Assembly: GCA_028285345.1 (NCBI GenBank)
Contig: JANQPT010000038.1
Coordinates: 157,813 to 221,812, forward strand
DNA length: 64,000 nucleotides
Direction of reading: 5' to 3'
From: Planctomycetales bacterium
Lineage (GTDB): Bacteria > Planctomycetota > Planctomycetia > Planctomycetales > Planctomycetaceae
In this document: positions 36,327 to 46,253 of the stretch, piece after piece
How the letters are laid out: each line of letters opens with the position of its first letter
Numbering within the stretch: position 1 is the stretch's first letter
Position numbers and translations under genes: made by a program
Notes under the pieces: generated by a model
The model's input: only the letters and a program-made list of their open reading frames with translations
Told to the model about the DNA's origin: nothing
The model's database searches: none

Positions 36327-37241
36327 ATGCCACCCGCCGCACGTTTAACCGACATGCACACCTGCCCGCTGTTCAATCCCGGGCTGCCGCCGCCGCCGCA
36401 CGTCGGGGGGCCGATCAACATGGCCTTTCCCACTGTGCAGATCGGGTTCTTGCAAGCGGCTCGGCTGGGCGACATGGCGATCTGCACCGGTCCGCCCGAC
36501 GCGATTGCTATGGGGTCGGTGACCGTGATGATCGGCGGACAGCCGGCAGCGCGGATGGGCGACATGACGGCGCACGGCGGCGCGATTACGGTCGGCTGTC
36601 CGACGGTGCAGATCGGGGGTGCAGGAGGCGGTCCGGGCGGATTGTCGATTCGGCGGTCGTGGACTGGAAATCTGCTGATCGGCAATTCGATCGTGGTCAG
36701 CGGCTCACCCGGCTTCCAGGCGCAGGTCATCAACCGTTTGGCGCTGATGTCCAGCACTAATGCCGGGCGGACGACGTTGGCAGCCATCGATGCCAGTCCG
36801 CACACGATGACGATCATCGAATTCACCGGTAACAACAGTTTTGCGGGGCCGGACAGTTTTGAAGACGCCACCGCTGCCGGCCAACCGGTTTTCGACGGCG
36901 CGGGCAATCCAATTAACAGTTGGCTCGGATTGGGATCGCAGAAGACAGGGACCGGACAAGGCACTGATGTGACGGTGGAATTCAACCCGAACCTGACGTT
37001 GCCCAACAATCAGGATCCGACCAACCCCATGCCTAACGACGCGATCCTGTTCCACGAGATGGAACACGGCTCTCACCAAATGAATGGCACCTACAACGGT
37101 GCGCCGCTGCCCGGTTGGACGACGCAGGAGGAACGGACCACGATCAGCACCGGCAATCCCTCCGAGGCGGACTATTTGCGCGAACGCGGTTATCCTTGGC
37201 AGAGAACCAGCCACGGCACGACTTGGGCTCCCAACCCGTAA
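36327..37241 (+). CDS. PAAR-domain protein with C-terminal M91-type metalloprotease (toxin candidate)
   Basis: Residues about 1-100 form a PAAR-like domain: repeated ARLGDMAICTGPPD, ARMGDMTAHGG and TVMIGGQPA patterns, which cap the spike of contractile injection machines. A linker leads to a C-terminal domain (about 180-290) with a zinc metalloprotease motif His243-Glu-Met-Glu-His247 and a downstream Glu268-Glu269 plus YLRERGYPW, matching the NleD-like M91 peptidase family. The natural reading is a spike-tip effector delivering a protease into other cells. No signal peptide is present, as usual for such effectors. No contractile injection structural genes are in the window. The next gene, 54 bases later, is a candidate immunity protein. 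Confidence 0.85.
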   Translation: MPPAARLTDMHTCPLFNPGLPPPPHVGGPINMAFPTVQIGFLQAARLGDMAICTGPPDAIAMGSVTVMIGGQPAARMGDMTAHGGAITVGCPTVQIGGAGGGPGGLSIRRSWTGNLLIGNSIVVSGSPGFQAQVINRLALMSSTNAGRTTLAAIDASPHTMTIIEFTGNNSFAGPDSFEDATAAGQPVFDGAGNPINSWLGLGSQKTGTGQGTDVTVEFNPNLTLPNNQDPTNPMPNDAILFHEMEHGSHQMNGTYNGAPLPGWTTQEERTTISTGNPSEADYLRERGYPWQRTSHGTTWAPNP

Positions 37242-37295
37242 ACCAATCCCGCCTGGCAAACATCGGCGTGGTCGGCAATTGGGTCTGGAAAGGAA

Positions 37296-37880
37296 ATGAA
37301 CGTGGACGCAGAGCATGATGTCAAATTGACAGCGAATTTCGACGTTCGCCGCGACGGTGGACTGGAAGTTCTCTACACGGTCGAGAATCCGACTCAGCAG
37401 GACGTCTTTCTGTTCAACGGGCTCTGGAATCTGAATGAACAAAGTCAGTTCGAACCGGACAAGCAGGGCGCGTATTGCTACTGCGGCGAAGAAGAAACGC
37501 TTGTCCTGTTCGTCGGGATTCCGCCGCTCCCCGGGTCGAAGACACCCTTTTTTCAGATCGTCCCACATGTGACTCATCTGGAGGCGGGCAAAGCGCTGAA
37601 GTTCAAAATCGATTTCGCGGCGCCGGTTTCCGAGCACAACCCGTACTTCCCCGAAACGGACGACTCGCAGTTTCAATCGGTCAATCTGCAGAAATTGGAG
37701 CTGCGCCTGCAATACTTGATCAGAACACAGAAGGTACAGGTGCAGCCGTCGAAAGTCCTGCCAGGCCTGTTTGAACTGATCACTCCGGAAGCGCTAGCAG
37801 ACGTCAAGACGCTCTCTGTCGCTACTGTGGCCAAGCTCAAGGTTCGCCAGCGAACCGACACATTCGAGCGTGCCCTGTAG
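37296..37880 (+). CDS. Hypothetical protein downstream of the PAAR-M91 gene (possible immunity protein)
   Basis: The 194-residue protein has no signal peptide and no recognised family. Its sequence is beta-rich with patterns such as GGLEVLYTVENPTQQDVFLFN, suggesting an Ig-like or sandwich fold, and a C-terminal basic tail. GGAAAGGA lies directly upstream of ATG 37296. It starts 54 bases after the PAAR-M91 stop on the same strand, the arrangement typical of toxin-immunity pairs in polymorphic toxin systems; neutralisation of the protease is an inference from position only. The stop codon is followed at once by a copy of the 17-nt palindrome. Confidence 0.55.
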   Translation: MNVDAEHDVKLTANFDVRRDGGLEVLYTVENPTQQDVFLFNGLWNLNEQSQFEPDKQGAYCYCGEEETLVLFVGIPPLPGSKTPFFQIVPHVTHLEAGKALKFKIDFAAPVSEHNPYFPETDDSQFQSVNLQKLELRLQYLIRTQKVQVQPSKVLPGLFELITPEALADVKTLSVATVAKLKVRQRTDTFERAL

Positions 37881-37897
37881 GATCCGCTGTGCGGACC
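37881..37897. repeat. Stop-adjacent palindrome, copy 2
   Basis: The sequence GATCCGC-tgt-GCGGACC begins immediately after the TAG of the preceding gene and matches 16 of 17 bases of the element at 2038-2054, which also directly follows a TAG. Confidence 0.6.
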
Positions 37898-38104
37898 GCG
37901 CCCAATTTCCGACCGTCGGTTCAGTTCAGTCGGCGATGCCGCCGCGATATCGCGATCAAGCGCATGCCGGCGTTGAGGCTCCATCGAGTCGTATTTGCTC
38001 TGATTCGCGAGAGCCGGGAATAAATCGGTCGCGTGGCGGATCAATAGTGCGTAGGGGCAACTTCACGCGTCGCAACTCTTTACTCTCGACGCAAGGGGAT
38101 GAGC

Positions 38105-40501
38105 ATGCGCAAAGCTGTTTCCACGTTTTGTTGGCTAGGTTGTCTTCCACTGGCGTGCCTGCTCGTCGGATGTGAGGGCGGAGTTGGGGAAGACCGCTCG
38201 ATCACGTTTTCCAATGACGGCAAGGCGGTCGGATTTCAACATGGCGATGACGGCGTCTTTGTCACAGATTCCGAAACTGGCAAACCAATCAAGATATTCC
38301 AGCCGGATGAAAGTATTCTGGCTTCCAGCACTCCACTATGGTCTCCCGACAAACAGCGCGTGATCTTTACCACGGCTGTCGACCCCCATGCTGAACCTGA
38401 CGAATCGACACCGGCGACGTTTCAAGATTGGGACGATGCACCCGAAGGGCGACGATTTGGATTCCGCAAGATTCGCTATACCTGCTGGCTGCGCGACGAC
38501 CTTTCCGCCGACGAGAACGCCGAACCGAAAAAGCTGTTCGACGCCGATTGCGGACATGTGGGCTATGTCGCCGCCAACTTGGCCGTCCGCTGGCATCCTT
38601 CGGGCGAGAAGATCCTTTTTGTGCGGAAGGTCGACGACACGAAGCACGGCATCTTTGAATATGATTTGGCCGACGGCGAATTCCATCGGCGGTTCCCGCA
38701 CCTCGCGTATCGCATTCTGTGCGACTATGCGCCCGGCGGCAAATACTTGGCTTGCACGGTCGGTTCGATCGACGGGAAGGATCCGAATGACGGACTCTGG
38801 ATCAGCGAGACCGATAGCGGCAATTGGTGGCGCGTCCCCGATTCCGCAAGTAACGCAACGGCGACAGACCACGGTCAGCTGATTGAACGTCTGCGCGCGG
38901 CGCGACCCGCATGGTCGGCTGACCAAATCCGATTTGCGTTCGTGACCGAACAGACTGAGCAGGGGCCCGAACCGAAAACGACATATGTGCTGCAACTTTG
39001 CGACGTCGAGTCGCGGAGTGTCCGCAGGCTGCAACAGGGGGATTCACCCTATCACGACCTGCACTGGACGCCGGACAGCAGTAGACTGGCCGCAGTCACT
39101 GGCGGCGAGCAGCCGGAGTTACGGTTGATCGACCAAAACGGCGAGATCTCTGATCCCGTCAACGATCGTGCGGTACGCCGATTTGCCGGCTGGAATTCTT
39201 CAGGCGCCCGAATGGCGTATGTCGTCGTCGACGATCAGATCGCCGATCTGCACGACCAACATTGGGCGGTTCTATTTCAGCCGCAGCCGCTGGCCCGCGA
39301 CGCGGTAATGCTGGCCCCCGGCGACGGCAGTTCCGCCGGCGAGAAAGTCTTCTCCGGGATGCGGGTCACATTCCCGCGTTGGTCGCCGACGGAAGAAAAA
39401 CTGTCGGTATGGTGCACGTTCACACCGACTTACCGATCCCAACTGTCGCAAATCTTGCGGTGGGGACTCCGTCCCGGTGACCCCGCTGCAATCCTTGATG
39501 TCGAGTCGGGCGAGATGCAATGGATGACGGTCAACCCGCAAGAAAAGGTCCAAGTCGGCCACTATCTCCAGATCAAAGGCGACTTTGATGAGGCCCTCAA
39601 ATGGTACGAGCAGGCGACAGAGGAATTACCGCCCGCCCAGGCGCCGGAAATCAACGAATCGATCGAGTCCTTCACGGGACCCCGTAACTTTTCGTTTTTT
39701 CATTACTACTGTCTACACAAATTGGGGCGAGACGACGAAGCCGCGGAAAAACTGGCCGAGTTTGAACAGACGTTCCTTCCCAAAATGCCGCAAGCGGGCG
39801 ATCAACCGGTGACAGACGGACAGGGCGAAGCGACTCTGGTGCGGCGGCAGATGGAAGTTCTCAATCCGCAAGGGTCGATTCCACAACTGCTCCGCGGACT
39901 GTATCAGTCCGAGGTCTTTTTGAGCCTTGACGCCGCAGCAGAAGGTGAGCGATTTTTCAATCAGGCGTTGGAAGCGGCCGACGACGATGCCAAGAAGCTT
40001 GTTCACGCAACGCTGCTTGCGCAATTGCTACTGTTACAACAGCACCACAGTGACTATGCCGATTTCGCCACGCATACGTTAGCCCCGCTTCTTCTCAGCC
40101 AGGTCAACTTTGACGCGTACACCACCGTCGAAAGCTTAGATGCTGTGGACCAACTTGCGTCACATCTGGCCATTCTCTCCATGCTGCCAATGTTCGCCGG
40201 GGACTTTGTGGACGCACTGCCTGATGACAAAGTTGCCGAATTACTGCCGCAGTGGGAGCGACTTCGCGAAAAGGCCGACCATGACGCGGCGAAACTTGGC
40301 TGTGATTTGTTCTTGCTTCAAGCGTACCGGCGGCTGGGACGCGAATCGGAAAGCGCTGCAGCGAAACGCAGCATCGCATCGAATCCATTGAGGACGAGAC
40401 TCTTGCCGGAGGGCGGTATCGACCAACTGTTTCGGGAATTCCGCGATCAGCCGTCTCTCGGAACACCGGTCGCTCGGCCGGAAACGCCACCTGCAAGCTA
40501 G
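38105..40501 (+). CDS. Lipoprotein with TolB/WD40-like beta-propeller and helical C terminus
   Basis: The product has a lipoprotein signal with lipobox LLVGC (Cys23 from ATG 38105), so it is membrane-anchored outside the cytoplasm. ATG 38105 is preferred over 38099 because AAGGGG is then at proper distance. Residues about 35-470 show PD40/TolB-like propeller blades (TPLWSPDKQRVIFTTAVD, AVRWHPSGEKILFVR, DLHWTPDSSRLAAVTGG, MRVTFPRWSPTEEKLSVW). The remainder is helical and TPR-like (GDFDEALKWYEQATEELPP). A scaffold or interaction role in the envelope is likely; no enzymatic motif is seen. It is a single plus-strand gene, 225 bases after the toxin-pair region. Confidence 0.75.
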   Translation: MRKAVSTFCWLGCLPLACLLVGCEGGVGEDRSITFSNDGKAVGFQHGDDGVFVTDSETGKPIKIFQPDESILASSTPLWSPDKQRVIFTTAVDPHAEPDESTPATFQDWDDAPEGRRFGFRKIRYTCWLRDDLSADENAEPKKLFDADCGHVGYVAANLAVRWHPSGEKILFVRKVDDTKHGIFEYDLADGEFHRRFPHLAYRILCDYAPGGKYLACTVGSIDGKDPNDGLWISETDSGNWWRVPDSASNATATDHGQLIERLRAARPAWSADQIRFAFVTEQTEQGPEPKTTYVLQLCDVESRSVRRLQQGDSPYHDLHWTPDSSRLAAVTGGEQPELRLIDQNGEISDPVNDRAVRRFAGWNSSGARMAYVVVDDQIADLHDQHWAVLFQPQPLARDAVMLAPGDGSSAGEKVFSGMRVTFPRWSPTEEKLSVWCTFTPTYRSQLSQILRWGLRPGDPAAILDVESGEMQWMTVNPQEKVQVGHYLQIKGDFDEALKWYEQATEELPPAQAPEINESIESFTGPRNFSFFHYYCLHKLGRDDEAAEKLAEFEQTFLPKMPQAGDQPVTDGQGEATLVRRQMEVLNPQGSIPQLLRGLYQSEVFLSLDAAAEGERFFNQALEAADDDAKKLVHATLLAQLLLLQQHHSDYADFATHTLAPLLLSQVNFDAYTTVESLDAVDQLASHLAILSMLPMFAGDFVDALPDDKVAELLPQWERLREKADHDAAKLGCDLFLLQAYRRLGRESESAAAKRSIASNPLRTRLLPEGGIDQLFREFRDQPSLGTPVARPETPPAS

Positions 40502-40530
40502 GTCGTGTCGAAAACCTCCCGATTGACGAT

Positions 40531-40611
40531 GGGTGGCTGAGGTCGAGCGAAGCGAGCCCCCAGTTTCAAAACCTAGGGGCGGACTGACGTCCGCTCCCAG
40601 CCATCCTGAAA
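40531..40611. repeat. Palindromic intergenic repeat, copy A
   Basis: This segment contains GAGCGAAGCGAGCCC, then about 20 bases, then GGGCGGACTGACGTCCGC and CAGCCA. It aligns with the element at 55671-55741. The core GCGGAC-tgac-GTCCGC is palindromic, as in REP-like elements. Confidence 0.65.
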
Positions 40612-40658
40612 CACTTTGCGCGACAGGGCTTACCGGCACTTTTGGTCCGGCGACACTT

Positions 40659-41774
40659 TCATGAGGTGCTGTGTAAGACCCAATAGCTGGCAAACCCCAG
40701 CGCCGCGCCCAAGGGCAACGTGGTAATCCATGCGGTCAGAATCTTGCCGATGGTTGACCAATGGGCCTGTTTCGTAACAGCGCCGATACCGAACATGCTG
40801 CCGCAACTTACGTGTGTGGTGGAGACCGGCATTCCCAGTCGGCTGGCACCGATCACAATCAATGCTGTCACCAGATTCCCGGTCAATCCTTGACCATGAT
40901 TCATTGAGGTGATTTTTTGACTCATCGTTTCCGCCACCTTGCGGGCACTCAACAATCCCCCGGCGGCCATTACAACCGCGACGAGCGCGGTGCCGCTAAT
41001 TCCGCCGATAGCTGGGGCAAGAAGTAACAGCGCCGCGATTTTCGGCGTGTCATTAAGCCCACGGGCAAAGCTGACCGCGCCTGCGGAGAGATAGTGCAAT
41101 TTGTCGAGCGTCGGCGCGGCCTCGACGCCGAGCACGCATCCGGAATATTGATTGTGGCACTGCACGGTCGTTCCGACCTTTGCAGTCAATTGTTCCACGC
41201 GCTTCAGCGCTGCACTTTGGGAAAGCAGGGGGACGACTTCGACTGTTTCCTGCCCGATACAAAAACAGGTTTGTTCGGTAATCCCGCTCCAACGCCGCAG
41301 CCTGCGAAATATGTAATACAACGCGACAGTGCAGACGACCGCCATCACCGGGCTGACCAACAGTGGCAAAAAGAACTTTGCGCCAAGATGCTGCAAGTGG
41401 ATTTCGGCACTGGCTGCCCATCCCGCCCCGACCAGCGCTCCGACGAGACTATGCGTGGTCGAGATCGGCAATCCCCAGCGCGTCGCCAATAACACGGTTG
41501 CCCCCGCACCCAGCGCAACGGCTGCACCATAAGCCGGAGTCCCGGCAAGTTCGGCGCCAACGATTCCCTTACCGCTGAACGCTCTGAGCAATCGTTCGGC
41601 CAAGAAGACGGCCGTCACCGAACCAAGAAAGGTGGTCGCCGTCGCCCACAGCAGCGCGCCGCGATAATGCGCTGTACCGCTGCCAAAAAGGGTGGCGACC
41701 CCCTTGAAATTATCATTTGCGCCGTTGGCATACGCCAGGCAAAGCACACACAGCAAGATGACCGCAAGTGTCAT
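40659..41774 (-). CDS. PiT-family inorganic phosphate transporter
   Basis: The 371-residue inner-membrane protein has the duplicated PiT signature: GANDNFKG at 18-25 and GLNDTPK in the second half, each followed by an ISTTH/VSTTH helix-loop (LPISTTHSLVGA and MPVSTTHVSCGS). About ten membrane spans surround a soluble loop near residues 170-240. It would import phosphate (as metal-phosphate) with protons or sodium. A consensus AGGGAGA sits six bases before the ATG. No PhoU-like DUF47 partner is adjacent, which PiT genes often have. Confidence 0.93.
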   Translation of the reverse strand: MTLAVILLCVLCLAYANGANDNFKGVATLFGSGTAHYRGALLWATATTFLGSVTAVFLAERLLRAFSGKGIVGAELAGTPAYGAAVALGAGATVLLATRWGLPISTTHSLVGALVGAGWAASAEIHLQHLGAKFFLPLLVSPVMAVVCTVALYYIFRRLRRWSGITEQTCFCIGQETVEVVPLLSQSAALKRVEQLTAKVGTTVQCHNQYSGCVLGVEAAPTLDKLHYLSAGAVSFARGLNDTPKIAALLLLAPAIGGISGTALVAVVMAAGGLLSARKVAETMSQKITSMNHGQGLTGNLVTALIVIGASRLGMPVSTTHVSCGSMFGIGAVTKQAHWSTIGKILTAWITTLPLGAALGFASYWVLHSTS

Positions 41775-42011
41775 GAATCTCCCTTCTGGACCGGGGCGCC
41801 GTTGTAGAAGCCCAGAACGACAACGGCCGCCAATCTCTTCGGCTTTGTCGCTCGCATTTGTTGGCCAAATCCCACAGTACGGGCGACGCGTTCACCTCAT
41901 GTTGAGCGCGGAACAGAGCACTGAGAGGCTCATTGACCGTTGTCGGCGCGTGAACTAGATTAGAACTCAATCAGACGGCACACTCCACCCGAATAACTCT
42001 CGATTCAAACA

Positions 42012-42797
<786 letters not shown>

Positions 42798-42981
42798 CCG
42801 AATCGCCGCGCAGCGAGCTCAATCGAGCCCGAAAATCAGTCGCAGCAGCGGCAATGACTCTGGCGAAGCGTCTATCGTTGGGGTTAAAATGAAGGAGAGA
42901 CGCGCGCCGATCGCCTTATGCACATCGCCGTCATCTCAACTGTGCTGTCAAAGAGTACTAGATCAACCCGGAGCAAAGTCT

Positions 42982-44169
42982 ATGTCGACCGCTGCCGATC
43001 CCGTTACCGAACCGCTCGTCCCCGATACAACCGCTCCGCCCCCACCCCCCAAAGTCACCGGCACCGCGGGTGACTTGGAAGTCAACAAACTATTCCGGCA
43101 ATTGATTAAATTCGAAGGATCGGACTTGCATCTGAAGGTGGGCAAGCCGCCCATTTTGCGGATTAAGGGTACGCTCCGCGAACTCCAGATGGACATTTTG
43201 ACCAAGGAGCGGATGGAGCAGCTTTGCTTCGCGATGATGGACGACCGCGCGAAGAAGGTCTTCGACCGCGATGGCGGCGCCGACTTCGCACATATCGTCG
43301 AGTACGAGGGCAAACAGTGGCGGTTCCGCGTCAACCTATTTATCCAGATGGGCAATGTGGGAATGGTTTCCCGTAAAGTGGAACGCCATATCCCCGACTT
43401 TGCCGGTTTGAATCTGCCGCCGGTGATGGAACGTCTCTGTCAATTTGACCAAGGCATGATCTTGCTGGCCGGCGTCACCGGCAGCGGTAAGAGTACGACC
43501 ATCGCATCGATGCTCGACTGGATCAATCAGCGGAAGCGCAAACACATCTTGACGATCGAAGATCCGATTGAATTCGTCTATACCGAGCAAAAGTGTCTGA
43601 TCAATCAGCGGGAGGTCGGAATCGACGTCAAAGATTTCGAAATCGCCATGAAGCATGCGGTGCGGGAAGATCCCGACATCATGCTCGTGGGCGAAATGCG
43701 GGATCGGGAGACGTTTTCGACGGCGATGCACGCGGCCGAAACGGGCCACTTGGTGTTCGGGACGATTCACGCGTCGACGGCTCCCAGTACGATCGGGCGT
43801 ATTTTGGACCTGTTCCCGCAAGATATGCACACCGCATTGCGGAGCAGTATGGGATTCAACCTGAATGCCATCGTGGCACAAAAACTGCTTCCCACGGTCC
43901 GCGATGAGCCCAAGCGGGTGCCGATCGTGGAAATCATGATCACAAATCCCACGGTTCGCAAATTGATCCTCGAGGAAAACGACGAAAAGCTGCCTGACGC
44001 CATCCGTATAGGGCGCGAAGAAGGGATGCAGGAGTTCAATGACAGCTTGAAGTACTTTATTGACAAGGAATTCATCAGCCGTGCGACGGCGTTCGAAGTC
44101 TCTCCGAACGTCGAGCAACTGAAGATGATCTTGAAGGGAATCGAAGTGAAGGCACGTGGAATTCTTTGA
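42982..44169 (+). CDS. pilT: PilT family type IV pilus retraction ATPase
   Basis: The 395-residue cytoplasmic ATPase has the PilT signature GSDLHLKVG near residues 46-54, Walker A GVTGSGKST (164-172), the Asp box ILTIEDPIEFVY, Walker B DIMLVGEMRD, and the His box LVFGTIHASTAPSTIGR. PilT powers pilus retraction. ATG 42982 is preferred: GGAG lies about a dozen bases upstream and the longer frame from 42766 would overlap hisF. The next gene encodes a PilB/GspE-type ATPase, 111 bases downstream, so extension and retraction motors are probably coexpressed. Confidence 0.92.
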   Translation: MSTAADPVTEPLVPDTTAPPPPPKVTGTAGDLEVNKLFRQLIKFEGSDLHLKVGKPPILRIKGTLRELQMDILTKERMEQLCFAMMDDRAKKVFDRDGGADFAHIVEYEGKQWRFRVNLFIQMGNVGMVSRKVERHIPDFAGLNLPPVMERLCQFDQGMILLAGVTGSGKSTTIASMLDWINQRKRKHILTIEDPIEFVYTEQKCLINQREVGIDVKDFEIAMKHAVREDPDIMLVGEMRDRETFSTAMHAAETGHLVFGTIHASTAPSTIGRILDLFPQDMHTALRSSMGFNLNAIVAQKLLPTVRDEPKRVPIVEIMITNPTVRKLILEENDEKLPDAIRIGREEGMQEFNDSLKYFIDKEFISRATAFEVSPNVEQLKMILKGIEVKARGIL

Positions 44170-44280
44170 CGTTACCGCGAGTTTTTGTTGCTGCACATCT
44201 TGCGGACGCATCGCCGACGACGCTCGTCAGCCGGCGCTGTAACGGGGGAAACTGCACTTTTCCGGGAGGGGGGCTTCACG

Positions 44281-46218
44281 GTGACCAGCGCTACTCATCA
44301 TGATCAACTTCGGAAAGGGATGTTTTTCAAGGCGAATCGCAGCAGTCTTCTCGCCGCAATGCGCCGCTTCAGAGCCCGTTTCCTGATCGCCCTGTTGATC
44401 GGATGGGCCGCTGTCGTGGGCAGCAGCTTGCCCTCTTTTGGTGGCGAACCGGCGCGGACCGGCAACCAGCCGCGCTCGACCGAACGGTTTGCGACTTTGG
44501 TGCTGGCCCAACAGAATCCGGCGTTTACTCCTCCCAGCGAGTATCCGCCGTTGCCGGGACGGTTCAGCTTTTATCGCGGGAATTCGCCGACCGCCAACGA
44601 AGCGGGGTGGTATCTCAGCCTATTGCGGTTGATTCCAGTTCTCCTGCTGCTGATCCTCTGGGTCTGGTCCACCAAGTGGGTCGATGAGGATAGCCGCGGA
44701 TTGAAACTGCAGCACGAACAGTGGAACGCGATCACATTTTTTTGCGGGATTGCGGCATTCGTGTTGGTGTTAGTGCTGCCGCATTTCGCGCTGGGTTTTG
44801 TTGCGATGTCGCTGTTGTACGCGGTCCCGCTGGGGTTATACATCCGCGAGCGCAATAGCCGTGTACCCGAGTCCCGACGGGTGATGACTCGTGACCACAT
44901 CACGAAGTTTGTCAACCGGCAACTGGCCCGGCTGGGGGTCGACATCGGCAAGGGCTTGGGGGGCGAAGAAATCTCAGGCCCGCCGATTGAGTTCATGGGT
45001 AAATCGATCTCCGGCGTCGGCGACGACGAAGGCCGTTCGCGTCAGGTGGAAACCTCTAAAGGCTTTATGTCGGCCAAGGAATTGGTCTACGACGCGATCT
45101 TGCGGCGATCGACCGACATTCACCTGGAACCGAACCAAGATGAGATATCCACCCGCTACCGCATCGATGGTGTGATGTATCCCGCCGAGCCGTTCGATCG
45201 CGCCGTCGGAGAATCGGTGATTAACATCTTCAAAGTACTCGGCGCGATGGACATCACCGAGCGCCGCAGGCCGCAAGACGGCAGCTTCCGCGCGGACATG
45301 GAGGGACGCGACGTCGACTTCCGTGTGGCCACGCAAGGTACGCAGCTGGGAGAAAAGCTCAGCCTGCGGATCTTGGATCAGTCGAACGCCGTCAGCCAGC
45401 TCGCGCAGTTGGGCCTGCGGAAACAAATCCAAAAGAAGCTGAGCGACATCATTCACCTCCCGCACGGCCTGCTGCTCAGCTGTGGACCAACCGGGGCGGG
45501 AAAATCAACTACGCTCTTCGCGGCCCTCAACGAGATTGATTCCTACCAAAGGAACATCATCACCGTTGAGGATCCGATCGAATACAAAATGAAAAACGTC
45601 GCGCAAATTGAGATTAATACAAAGGCGGGACAAAACTTCGCCAATTCATTGCGCAGCATTTTGCGGCAGGACCCGGACGTGTTGATGGTGGGAGAAATTC
45701 GTGACGGGGAAACGGCGAAGATCGCTTGCCAGGCGGCCAATACCGGCCACATGGTCTTCTCCACGATTCACGCCAACGACACCTTTACGGCGCTGTTTCG
45801 GCTGTTGGATTTGGGGGTCGAGCCGTTTGTGATTTCCACCTCCATCACGGCCATTCTTGGCCAACGGCTCGTCCGCAAACTTTGTCCCGACTGTAAAGAG
45901 CCCTATAAGCCAAAACCGGAAACCCTCAAGAGGGCCAATTTGTCCTCGGGAAAAATCGAAGTCTTCTACCGCCCGCCGGAAAACCCCCAATATGAGTGCC
46001 CGACCTGTAACGGCCTCGGATTCAAAGGACGGATCGGCGTGTTTGAATTGTTGGTCATCAACGATCGCATCCGCGATCTCATTCGCGAAAACCCCGTGAT
46101 GACGGCCATCAAAGCCGAAGCCCGCAAGGAGGGCATGCTCTACATGCTCGAAGAGGGACTACGTCTGGTCGTGCATGGTGTCACATCGATGCAGGAGTTG
46201 CTCCGCGTCGTCAAATAG
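44281..46218 (+). CDS. PilB/GspE-type secretion ATPase with N-terminal membrane segments
   Basis: The 645-residue protein is a GspE/PilB assembly ATPase: Walker A GPTGAGKST (402-410), Asp box IITVEDPIEY, Walker B DVLMVGEIRD, His box MVFSTIHANDTFTAL and the zinc tetracysteine Cys535/Cys538/Cys573/Cys576 (LCPDCKEPY, ECPTCNG). Unusually, the N-terminal 180 residues contain a signal-like segment (FLIALLIGWAAVVGS) and two or three further hydrophobic spans, whereas the family is normally soluble. A GTG at 44281 with GGGAGGGG about eight bases upstream is taken as start; ATG 44320 lacks spacing. It probably drives type IV pilus or type II secretion assembly together with the upstream PilT. Confidence 0.88.
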   Translation: MTSATHHDQLRKGMFFKANRSSLLAAMRRFRARFLIALLIGWAAVVGSSLPSFGGEPARTGNQPRSTERFATLVLAQQNPAFTPPSEYPPLPGRFSFYRGNSPTANEAGWYLSLLRLIPVLLLLILWVWSTKWVDEDSRGLKLQHEQWNAITFFCGIAAFVLVLVLPHFALGFVAMSLLYAVPLGLYIRERNSRVPESRRVMTRDHITKFVNRQLARLGVDIGKGLGGEEISGPPIEFMGKSISGVGDDEGRSRQVETSKGFMSAKELVYDAILRRSTDIHLEPNQDEISTRYRIDGVMYPAEPFDRAVGESVINIFKVLGAMDITERRRPQDGSFRADMEGRDVDFRVATQGTQLGEKLSLRILDQSNAVSQLAQLGLRKQIQKKLSDIIHLPHGLLLSCGPTGAGKSTTLFAALNEIDSYQRNIITVEDPIEYKMKNVAQIEINTKAGQNFANSLRSILRQDPDVLMVGEIRDGETAKIACQAANTGHMVFSTIHANDTFTALFRLLDLGVEPFVISTSITAILGQRLVRKLCPDCKEPYKPKPETLKRANLSSGKIEVFYRPPENPQYECPTCNGLGFKGRIGVFELLVINDRIRDLIRENPVMTAIKAEARKEGMLYMLEEGLRLVVHGVTSMQELLRVVK

Positions 46219-46253
46219 CCGCTCGACAATCGCGACTACAAAGAAGATTCATC

